From positions 75,264,909 to 75,328,908 of the forward strand of contig OY970820.1 in NCBI GenBank assembly GCA_963853835.1: 64,000 nucleotides of DNA, given 5' to 3'. The notes under the pieces were generated by a model that worked only from the letters and a program-made list of their open reading frames with translations, did not search any database and was not told the origin of the DNA. Origin of the DNA: Calendula officinalis (lineage: Eukaryota > Streptophyta > Magnoliopsida > Asterales > Asteraceae). The position numbers and the translations under genes were made by a program. This document shows positions 1-9,022 of this stretch, piece after piece (position 1 is the stretch's first letter; each line of letters opens with the position of its first letter).

Positions 1-832
1 CATCCAAATTTGGTAGTATTACAAGTTAAACAAAACTCACTGGTGCAATCATTGATGCAAAAAACCATCACCAGCTGACTCAATTTGAAAACTTCCTGAA
101 AACCATTACTGCAAAACATCCCTTTTTACACTCCACCTTTTAAAAACCATCATCTGCAATCATTGATGCAAAAAACCTCCTGAATATATCAAACACTCAA
201 AGATCAAATTATTGCAAAAATGCAACCAAATTGACCAAACCTACAACACACAATTCAAACCTGTAATTTGTCTCGGTCAACCGCTCCTCTATGTATGCAA
301 AATAATAATAAGCAATTGATGTTGAACATTAATAAAAATACATAACTATGCAACAATTGAAAATCAGAGATGGAGAATTTTACTGTTGGAGCAGCGTACA
401 ATATTCTTATTCTTCAAATTTCCTTCAAATTCATAAATTGACATTGGGTTTTTCACAAAGTAATATGCATATATCATTATCGGTAGTGAGATCATGATTA
501 GGGTTTGAGTGAGAAGGTGAAGATATGATAAACAGATTTGGTCGCCAAAAAACTCAGATATTGAATGAAGTGCGTTTGCAGAAGAACCGCCGTGTGTTTG
601 CAGGGATAAAGAAGAACTGCGTTAATAATATTTATTTTATCGTGATAACCAAGACGAACTGCAATTCCTATTATTTTGTAGAACTGGTTGTGTGGCCAAG
701 TATTTTGGGGTATTGGGTTTATGGTGATAACTGAATTTCAAACTGCTGATTAGGATTAGTCCAGTTAGCATAGCTGACCTGGACAACATGAGGTGGCAAA
801 CATTCAAAAAAACACTCATTATATATATATAT
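1..832. other. Intergenic AT-rich DNA, no gene seen
   Basis: No convincing coding sequence. The only open frames are 60-70 codons with no recognisable motif. A 22-bp direct repeat lies at 45-66 and 156-177 (it begins GCAATCATTGATGC). Nothing else was recognised. Confidence 0.6.
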
Positions 833-2428
833 ATAGGGGCGAATTAAGTTCAGAACAAATAAAGCTACAGAACCGGAAGAACTATATTTCAACCAATCAA
901 TGGATAGTAATTTCCGAATGTCATTTTTATTTTCTTTTAATTCAGTGAGGGTAAAACCGGTAATGCAATAACATTCCTTTTTTATGGCAACAAACGTGTG
1001 AATTAATATTTTGCAAGATTTTAGGAAAGTTGCTGGTATAAATATTTATGTTATCGAATTTTAGGAAACGTGAGAATTTACGCTTTGCAAGATTTATTTT
1101 TACTTTTAATTAATATTCCTTTTGTTATCAAATTTTAGCTCAAATTTAAGGTCCGGTTTTTTATGGACCGAATACATCAATGTTTTTATGAAATTACTTA
1201 TTATTTTTCACTCAATACATTAATGTCCATACAATTCCCTAGTTTCACCTCAAGCAAATATTTATAAAAAAACAAAATACATACATGTTATAAAAATATA
1301 TACATGTATGCTATAGTAACTGCTTCTAATCTATCTATAAAAACAATAACTGAATACAAATACATACATGTATACAAATATAAAATCTATATACAAACAT
1401 TGATGTTTCTTTCTAAATTATCTTCTTCATCTTCATCTTCGTAGAGTTTTGACAAATACATACATGTATACAAATATAACACCTATGTTACTCTAACACT
1501 TGTTAATAGTAACTGTACTGATCATCATCACCTCCATTTTCATCACCTATGACGTTAATAGCACCTGCTCCTTGTATCATCCACTAGAAAACATAATTAA
1601 TTATTAAATAATCAGTGATTAATTAAGACCATCAAATACAACCAATATCCCCAAAAATTAAAAATTAAAAATTAAAAAGCATTTTTTAGGTATAATTTGA
1701 AGACGCCATTAAAATTGAGACCAGATTTCTCAAAAACCATTCCCATGACTAACAGATCCGAGATCTAAGCAAACAACTGGTAAACGAGATCCATTTGAAG
1801 AAAAACCATTTGAAGACGCCATTAAAAACGTCATTAAAAACGAAAACTATTTGAAGAAAATGTAACAATATAAGAGATCTTACTTGAATAGTCGGCCATT
1901 GAAGAAAAACTAAAAACCCATTTGAATAGTTGGTCATGAATGTTTTCAGATCTGAAACTAGAAACTAGAAACTAAAAACTAAAAACTAAAAGCCCATTTG
2001 AATAATTTTGAACCAGCATATTTCATATCTGAAACTCTTTAAACCCGCAAAAATCACCGCACACAGTTCTGAACCGCCGCCGGTCGCCGGAACCATTATG
2101 TCCCGAGGGGAAGTTTTTCTCTCGCCGGTAGAAATCAAACCTTTTTCTCGGTGGTATTGGCTTCTCAATGGTGGATGTCACCGGATTTTGACGAGAGAGA
2201 AGGAGAACTAAGATGTGGTGGCTAGGGTTTGGAGAAAGAGTGACGAATGAGAGAGAAAGAAAACTAGGGATATTCTAATTAAATGATCAGTTTCCAAATA
2301 AATAAGGATGCTCGAAGTGACAATTATACCCCTCACGAATTTATGGGGAAAATTCAAATTTCCTTAATTCTGATAGGTCGAAATTAGTTGTTACGGCTCT
2401 GTAGGCTAAATTGGTTCTGATTTTAATT

Positions 2429-2436
<8 letters not shown>
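833..2436. mobile_element. Non-autonomous TIR transposon, MULE-like
   Basis: The left end (from about 833, GGGGCGAATTAAG then CAGAAC, CTACAGA and TTTC blocks) matches the reverse complement of the right end (about 2290-2436) over roughly 100-140 bp with gaps. Shared blocks include GAATTAA, TCAGAAC, CTACAGA, CTATCA/CAATCA and GTGAGGG. Both ends abut TA-rich sequence, so any TSD is hidden. No transposase is visible inside. The interior has repeated ACATACATGTAT motifs (about 1270-1480) and a GC-richer patch at about 2040-2215. Long diverged TIRs without coding capacity suggest a Mutator-like or foldback element; the superfamily is inferred. Confidence 0.55.

Positions 2437-2501
<65 letters not shown>
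2435..2501. repeat. Compound (TA)n(CA)n microsatellite
   Basis: About 20 TA units run directly into about 13 CA units. The tract sits exactly at the right end of the TIR element and just before the Helitron-like segment. It makes spurious reading frames rich in Tyr-Ile and Cys-Val. Confidence 0.95.
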
Positions 2502-2742
2502 GTTTTTTATGTATATAAATTGACGACTCAACCATTTAACCTTTGCATTCACCATACGAAACACATACCACCAACCATCACCCGTCACCGAATTTCGTCA
2601 TAATTCTGCTAAACATTGTAAACACCGGTATTACTTATCACCCACTGCTCTGTTATTTTTTCATTTCTTAAGCTTTTGATACACTCTTTGTTTTCCTATT
2701 GTGTATGACTTTAGTAATCTTTTTATGTAAGGTATTCTTAAC

Positions 2743-3356
2743 ATGTCAACAATCGGATTGCACTTTATAAGAAACATTCATGATTTCATGGACAAAATTC
2801 ACCTCAAGGCCAGGGTTCTACGAATTTGGCCCCACACGAACTTCAACAATAAAAATGAGATAATATCACTTGAGATGCTGTTAATTGACGAGGAGGTATT
2901 ACACTTAGTCATATTCGATAAATGATCATTAGATATAAATATTATTTTTACTAAATTAACTATTAATTAACATCATATGTATGATCCATTTTTTTATAGG
3001 GAAGCAAAATTCAAGCTTATATTTACGTTAAATTGATGAGTACATTTCAAAAAAATTTGAAGGAAGATGGTGTTTACTATATCAGATGAGGTAAGTTGTG
3101 GGAGACCAAGTCAAGTTTTACGTTTACTGGCATGAATGAAAAGCTTTCATTTCAATCAAGCACAACGGTTAAAGAATGCGCTGAGTGGTCTGGTCCATTA
3201 CACGGTTTTAAGTTTGCCGCATACGAGAACATTTTGAGTAACTCATTACTAGCCTCGAAGTCAATTGGTAAAATTGACTCCATTTTAGTATGTAGGAGTT
3301 ATATGTTATATTCACCTATACCACTACTAATTAATGATATTTTTTTCCAGATATGA
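2743..3356 (+). pseudogene. RPA1-like OB-fold (DUF223) gene fragment, decayed
   Basis: Exon 1 (2743-2895) starts with a Met and contains a stretch typical of plant RPA 70-kDa-like OB folds: LKARVLRIW, then ISLEMLLIDEE. A GT donor at 2896 and an AG acceptor at 2998-2999 remove about 104 bp. Exon 2 then continues in frame with a GSKIQAYIYVKL-type strand and ends EDGVYYIR. An in-frame TGA follows near 3088. After it, KLSFQSSTTVKEC and GPLHGFKFAAYENI are again typical of this domain (about 3090-3290). A further AG-type acceptor lies near 3350, but no zinc-finger C-terminal domain follows. Known role of the family: single-stranded DNA binding; plant Helitrons often carry such genes. Here it is a truncated, stop-containing relic. 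Its position just upstream of a Helitron-type 3' end supports a Helitron origin. Confidence 0.6.
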
Positions 3357-3682
3357 ACAAAACACAAGCTATGAACAAACACAAGCTGCCAATCGAAATA
3401 AAAAACATAGAGTTCGTTGCAAAACTGGCATATAACTGCATTAATTTAACTGTTGCTAGAATTGTTCGACCTGATGTTGATATTTAAGATCATGAAAACC
3501 CATTTTCAACAATTTTTTCTGCTCTTTGTAGAGAAAATATGGTTGATACTTGATATGCCCTTCAATGAACTCTTGGAACATGCATCAATATTATACTTAA
3601 TAAAATCTGGTTGATATGCCACGTTAAAAACATGCATCACATGCCTATTTTTATTTTATATACTCAGTATTATTAATGAACC

Positions 3683-3969
3683 TAGGGGTGCCCAAAGGGT
3701 CGACCTGACCTAGACCCAAACATGATTATGATGGGTGTATTCTGGTCTTATGTTAATTTCGGGTTTTTGAACCCGACTCGACCAATCCGATATACTTCAA
3801 CATACTGTATTTTTTTTTTTTTTTACAATAAAAATCCTAACTTAGGTGTAACCTCACAAACCCGATAGTGTCGACTCGACAAACCTGAACCTGGCCAAAC
3901 CGACAAACCTCAAACCGAACGAGTCAGAACTACTGATAAAAGCTCTAATCCGACTCGATGGACACCCTA
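3683..3969. mobile_element. hAT-type MITE, 287 bp
   Basis: It begins TAGGGGTGCCCAAAGGGTCG and ends CGACTCGATGGACACCCTA, imperfect TIRs of about 20 bp. It is flanked by an 8-bp TSD with one mismatch: AATGAACC (3675-3682) and AATGAAGC (3970-3977). An 8-bp TSD and TAGGG-type ends fit the hAT superfamily. There is no coding capacity. It is nested inside the Helitron-like segment, between the RPA relic and the Helitron end. Confidence 0.75.
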
Positions 3970-4284
3970 AATGAAGCTTATATTATACTGATTAGTTAAT
4001 GATACATTTTGCAGGATCCTTTCCTTTGGCTGCTTTTTGCGGTAATGTCTGGAGCTAGAGATAGCGAGGGAAAACTTTCTTTTCTCAAGTATTTTGTTTT
4101 TAAGCATAGTACGTGTTATTAAATAATACAATTATTATTTTTATATAAAACATTTGTCATCTTCATCAATTGTAGCGTGACGGCCGGCAACCACATGCTC
4201 ATCCATCTCTTTATTTGTACAGTTTGTTTAAGAAAAATACTTGTAACCAAATAATATTTAACCGCCACAAAATATAGTTCACAG

Positions 4285-4313
4285 CCCGCCGCATCGTGCG
4301 GGTTTAACCTAGT
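4285..4313 (+). mobile_element. Helitron-type 3' terminus
   Basis: A short hairpin (CCGCA, loop TCG, TGCGG; 4289-4301) is followed 7 nt later by CTAG (4309-4312) and a T (4313). This is the canonical Helitron 3' end, hairpin then CTRR with insertion before T. The 5' TC end was not located with confidence. The element may start near the microsatellite at about 2430-2500, which would give about 1.8 kb including the RPA relic and the MITE. Confidence 0.6.
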
Positions 4314-4940
4314 AGAGTATAAACTATTACAAAAAAGGGTGGTGTTGCAAAGCTTTTTGAAGAAAATGGGTCGATCCGTTTATATACAAAATCTTCTTAA
4401 TCAATTGTAAACTTCCTTGAGAAATGTTCTGAATTTTTCAACTCTTGTGATTTTTGGTTGATGGTGTTGATCAATCTTTGTTTTGTGGATGTTTACGTGA
4501 ACTACGTTGGACCCGATAATGACAAATTTAGGTTTTGTTTTAAGTTTGACAACAGTGCCGTGTTCTTCGTATATTGAGGTTTAGCGTTTGTTTGATGTGT
4601 TTAAGTTTGCTCTATTGTAAAATTTAGGCATGTTTGAAGCTTGCTTTTTGTTTGATTTTCCAGTAAAATGGGTGCACTTTGAATTTTTTTGGTAATAACT
4701 AACATTTTTCAATGTTGTTATGTTACTCGATCAATCATGTTAACTTCGTTACGCCGAGCACTTTTTAATGCTTACACTTATGCGTTATGAAATCAATATC
4801 TACATTATCCTATTGCAGCTTCTGGTAATTCATCTAAAGAAGTAAAAGGTTATAAAAGTACACATTAAAAATATGAAATTTTTTATAAGCTAATCATGAT
4901 CTATCACGGGTTATATACTAGTTATCTAATGAAATATATA
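4314..4940. other. Non-coding AT-rich spacer
   Basis: No gene, RNA or element boundary recognised. A string TATACTAGT near 4910-4920 resembles a Helitron end but lacks a convincing hairpin. Confidence 0.5.
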
Positions 4941-5047
4941 TTATTTACTTAAATTTGGTAAATCGGGACGTCTTTCTGGATCAATTATTCCAGCGACTAG
5001 AGCAACCAAAGCCCAAAAAATAAGAACACCAATCACAACACTTCTTT
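4941..5047 (-). pseudogene. C-terminal half of a split host exon (unidentified membrane protein)
   Basis: Read on the minus strand, the frame is open from about 5047 to a TAA at 4941-4943. It encodes a hydrophobic segment (VVIGVLIFWALVALVAGII) followed by a short polar tail, DPERRPDLPNLSK. This looks like a single membrane-spanning helix with a C-terminal tail. Its N-terminal continuation is at 19618-19743 on the same strand, on the far side of a 14.6-kb TE nest. I do not recognise the protein. It could be the last exon of a host gene disrupted by the TIR element, or a captured gene fragment. Confidence 0.5.
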
Positions 5048-5118
5048 GAGCACTAGGTATGGGAGTGTTAATTAAACACCCGTTAAAGCCTTTTAACGCC
5101 ATTAAACACATACCACCT

Positions 5119-6243
5119 TGAAGGATTTATGTGCACAGTTAGTCAACCTATGATGATACATCCGTGCCTACGAAGCACTTAAGGGTCACACCGGTGAGTG
5201 CATGTAATACGAGCAAGTTATGCAATGATACTACGAAGAGGAATGATTCATAATAGTTATTATGAATCAGTTAAGTATTAAGTTAAGTTTAACTTATTAC
5301 TAGATTAGTTTAACTAACTAATTAACACAAGTAGTTGTACATTTACTAGTTGAGTAAATATACAGTGTGTTAATTAGAGGTAATCCATAATATGATTTAA
5401 AGCCATTAAATCATATAGTAATCGGATAATATTATTGTGTGAATTATATAAACGTTATTATATAATTAACTATTAAAAGTATAAATACAAGTATATATAA
5501 TTCGTGTATATGGGTACCGAATTATTAATGTATTAATACTAGACGTTTGATAGTTAAGTGCAACAATGATAAACTAGTTAAACTATAAGGGATGGAAATG
5601 TTAAAAGGAAGTTTAATTAAAGTTCTAATATAAATTAAACTAGAAGCGTTCTAAGCGTAACTTATTTGTATATAAATAAGAGGCTTAGGATAACCCTAAA
5701 ACCCTTAGACCATCACACGACATCCCTTGCTTCCCCCTCCCCTTCGATCGGCCGAAACACCTAGAACACAAGCTTGTGTTTTTCGTGTTCTTCGTTTGTT
5801 CTTCGTGTTCTTCAAGTCTTGAAGATCCAAGTTCGTTGCAAGTGATCATCTAGAGGATCGTTCATCGTGTTCATCATCAGTGGATCTATCTTAAGCACTA
5901 ACTAAGGTATGTTTCATGGAACACTCTTCCTCTTCTCCCTCTTGTTCGAAGTCGAACCAAGAACCCTATGGTTCTTGGTAGCAGTCGACGAACACACACA
6001 AGTATGTGTGTGTGTTCGAGTTTTCGTACAAGGTTTCTTTTCTTGTTAATCAAGTTAGATTTCCAACATCCCAATCCTTTAGGGTTGAAGGATTAGGTTT
6101 AATCCCACTTCCGCTTTAGGGATTAAATTAGCTAGTTGGTTTAACCGGTCAAGAACAAGTTCATGTTCTTGGTCAGCAAGGTTCGAACCAAGCATGCTAG
6201 GCGGTCGGTCCTATGGGTCGATCGAGTACAATGAAACCCTTCA
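5119..6243 (+). repeat. A1 5' LTR (promoter included)
   Basis: TG...CA termini. A TATA element, TATATAAATA, lies at 5669-5678, about 40 bp upstream of CCTAAAACCC, the likely start region. Several inverted repeats are visible: ATTCATAAT/ATTATGAAT near 5250, and CGAACACACACA/TGTGTGTGTGTTCG near 5990. The 3' LTR at 11634-12750 is nearly identical except for small indels, so the insertion is fairly young. Confidence 0.9.
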
Positions 6244-6244
6244 G

Positions 6245-6256
6245 TGGTATCAGAGC
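6245..6256 (+). other. A1 primer binding site (initiator tRNA-Met type)
   Basis: TGGTATCAGAGC lies one base after the 5' LTR. This is the standard complement of the 3' end of initiator tRNA-Met, used by plant copia elements. Confidence 0.9.
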
Positions 6257-6388
6257 GTTGGTTTAGAGATCTAAACTAGATTAACAGTTTCTTTTGTTTG
6301 TTTATTTTAATTACAAGTTTTTTTATTCCATGTTTTTCCTTCTTCTTCTTAAATTTTGAAAAGGGTAAGAACCCTAGGACCAAGAATA

Positions 6389-6823
6389 TTAAACTAGCCT
6401 AGTTTAATTGGTCAAAAGATTTCTAAGAACCCTAGAATTTTCGAAAATTCTAAGGAACCCTAGGATCAAGTATGTTAAACAAGATTTGTTTAATTGATCA
6501 AAAAGACTTCTTCTCTTAACCCTAGTATTTCGAAAATTAGGAAGAACCCTAGGATCAAGAATATCAAAGTTCTTGATCAAGAGGATTCTTTCCTTATTAG
6601 TTGATCTTCCAAATCTAAGATCAAGTATGTTAAACCAAGTTTTGGTTTAATTGATCAAAAGGGATCCCTTCCTTTTTCCCTCAAAGATTTCGAAATCAAG
6701 GAGGTTACTTGGACACCAAGTTTGTTAAACTAGCTTAGTTTAATTGGTAGAAAAGTTTTCCTAGGCTTTAAGCAAATTTTCGAAACCCTAGATGTAATCT
6801 AGGATTAAACTAGTTTAGTTTAA
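6389..6823 (+). repeat. Array of palindromic hairpin units in the A1 leader
   Basis: Hairpins at 6389-6407 (TTAAACTAG/CTAGTTTAA), 6475-6493 (TTAAACAA/TTGTTTAA), 6630-6650 (TTAAACCAA/TTGGTTTAA), 6725-6743 and 6805-6823 (TTAAACTA/TAGTTTAA). A variant at about 6553-6578 pairs GATCAAGAA with TTCTTGATC. The two arms change together between units, so base pairing is kept while the sequence varies. Confidence 0.75.
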
Positions 6824-7213
6824 TTAAAAGAATTAATTAGAATAATAATAATCTAAAACCTAGATAATTAAATAAGTTTATGTTTAATAAGGTTTAATTA
6901 TTATTTTGATAGATTTATTAAAACTAGTTCTTTAAACCTAGTAACTTAGACAAAGTTTTATTGTCTATAAGGTTTAAGTTAAAAGGTTTAAATAAATTTA
7001 TTAAAGGTTATAATCTATCTTAGAATTTAAACAAAGTTTATTGTTTAGATGGGATTGATTAAAAGGAATTAATCTTTTAATAAATAATATTTTTGATCAA
7101 GAAAGTCAAAACCCTAGTTTTGATTGATCAAGAACAAGATTAGGGTTTATCTAATTCATTTAAGGAATTAATAAGATTAAAGGAAGTGTTGATTTTAAGT
7201 TCTAAAATTACAA

Positions 7214-7217
<4 letters not shown>

Positions 7218-7274
<57 letters not shown>
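7218..7274. repeat. (TA)n microsatellite in the A1 leader
   Basis: 57 bp of uninterrupted TA. The same leader position holds only about 10 bp of TA in A2 (about 32529) and about 140 bp in A3 (63306-63445). Confidence 0.95.
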
Positions 7275-7278
<4 letters not shown>

Positions 7279-8494
7279 TTCGGAATTTTTTAAATACTTA
7301 AAAGAAAAATGAATTTTAATAGATATAATAAGTTTATACGTATTTTAATTAGATTGAGTTAAAATACATACGTATAAATTAGATGTAATATTCTTATTAG
7401 AATGTTACAAGTTTATTATAAAGTAATGAAATATATATATGTATATATTAGGTACAAGATAAAATGGAACAATTAAAAGGATAATGTTATTTTGATCTTA
7501 AAGGATAATACTATAACTAGTTATTGTATAAAGTTGTTATATAATTAATACTAGAAAGTACAAAGTTATAATTTTATTATAACTAGAAATTGTACAAGTT
7601 GAAATTATATGATAAACTAGAAATATACAAAGTTATATATTATATTATAAGGTGTATAAAGCTATAAGTTATTATAGCTAGATAATTATACAAGTATAAT
7701 ATAAGTATTTTACAAGTCATGTAATATACTAGATTAATGATCTAGAATAAATAACAAGAACCTATATTTAACTAGTTCAAGTTAAATGTAAGAAAGATTT
7801 AAACAAACTAAGAATTTTTATATATAGTCTTTATATAATAAGTTTATTAGTTTCACCAAGTATAAACCGCTGATTGTTTTAGTTCAAGTTCCATCATGGT
7901 TGTTGGAGCTAGTGGGAGCTACACAAGAAAATAACAAAGTTTGTAAGTATGTCGTTAAGGCATAAGTTTTGGTCGAATCTAATAAGTCAAAACAAATGTC
8001 TAATTTCGTTATTAGACATATGAAAAACTAGATGTGTTAAACTAGACTTATGTTTCAAGTTTATGAATCATAAAAGAATTAAAAGCTTAACATAAGTTTT
8101 AAAGTTTTTCAAGTAAGATAAAACAAGTAAGTTTTATCCTAGATAAGGTTTTTCACAAAACCTAGTAAAACATTTTTTTATATCTCGTTTTAGGTATTAA
8201 TATAAAATCGTGCAAATTCTTGAAACTATAAGTTTTTAAAGAATAGTTCTTAAGTTTTAAAGAGGCGTCTTGTAGAATCCTTCAATTCACAAGTCACACA
8301 TTTTAAACAAGGATTAAGATTGGAATAACGGTTTAAGTTTAGTTTAAGACTTAAACAAACCCAAGAAAATCTTAGATCGAAGTACTATCCATCTAATGGA
8401 ACACCTCACTTGTTCGACGATATTCATATTGTAAGGATAAAGAACCTTAGATATTGATTCAAATCATTGCGAGTGTTAGGGTGCGTAAGGTTCT

Positions 8495-8574
8495 GTGATA
8501 ATCGGGAGTCCCGACGCAGAGCATCGCACTGTCTTAGATGGTCTGATCTATTTTGGTGATAATCGGGAGTCCCG
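8495..8574 (+). promoter_or_regulatory. Paired palindromic leader repeats, candidate packaging/dimer signal
   Basis: GTGATAATCGGGAGTCCCG occurs at 8495-8513 and 8556-8574, about 310 bp before the gag ATG. Each copy has a CGGGA-TCCCG palindrome. Both copies and their spacing are conserved in A2 (33755-33773, 33816-33834). Palindromes ahead of gag suit an RNA dimerisation or packaging role by analogy with retroviruses; this is inference. Confidence 0.45.
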
Positions 8575-8887
8575 GCCCAAAAAGTACTTGAGTAGAATAA
8601 ACATACTAGACTTTATTACTAACTTGGAAATGTACAATTAGATTGTACAAGGTTGTGATAAATTATAAGTCTAAAGATTCTACGACCCCTAGGAATTGTG
8701 TCAAGTCTTGATATGATCAGTAAGGATGTTACCTACCAGAAATAGCATGTCTCGTCGGGAAGTGCCCAAACCTTGTGGCGAGAATGTGATATATGGATCC
8801 TATGCCTAAAATATTAATTATGGGTTTATAATATATTTTAGAGAATGTTTATTGATGATTACTAATTAAACTGGGTTTGTTTTGTAG

Positions 8888-9022
8888 ATGGCAGCAACAA
8901 ACACAACCACACTTCTTAATCACTTTAAGATAGTTGTAAAGTACGTTACGAGTAATCTAACTTTTACAATCGTTTATTGCAGGAGGAGATGGAAAGTGAT
9001 GACGACCGGCATGAGATGGTGA
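8888..9022 (+). pseudogene. A1 gag remnant (internal deletion, 44 codons)
   Basis: It starts at the same ATG context as the A2 gag (TAGATGGCAGCAACAAAC). It jumps after about five codons to the sequence that in A2 lies downstream of the zinc knuckle (ACACAACCACACTTC), removing nearly all of gag. Short shared sequence (ACA/AAC) at the junction suggests a microhomology deletion or template switch. A 44-codon frame remains open to a TGA at 9020-9022. It has no capsid or CCHC motif and is unlikely to act as gag. Confidence 0.7.

Larger units (their letters stand above)
6257..8887 (+). other. A1 long non-coding leader with structured repeats
   Basis: 2.6 kb between primer site and gag start, with no ORF. 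It contains (1) 6380-6830, a degenerate tandem array of about 60-100-bp units, each starting near AACCCTAG and carrying a TTAAAC...GTTTAA palindrome; (2) 7218-7274, a TA microsatellite; (3) 8495-8513 and 8556-8574, two copies of GTGATAATCGGGAGTCCCG. The same leader is present in A2 (31619-34147) and partly in A3 (62351-64000). Confidence 0.8.

Noticed and set aside
525..819. Short overlapping ORFs on both strands (69 and 60 codons)
   Set aside because: No motif, no homology I recognise and no splice context; length is expected by chance.
2008..2211. 67-codon plus-strand ORF in a GC-richer patch
   Set aside because: Lies inside the non-autonomous TIR element, has frames open on both strands, and shows no domain.
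2341..2588. Minus-strand frames rich in Cys-Val and Tyr-Ile
   Set aside because: They are translations of the TA/CA microsatellite.
4897..4921. Second Helitron-like end (CGGGTTATATACTAGT)
   Set aside because: No stable hairpin at the right distance and no matching element upstream.
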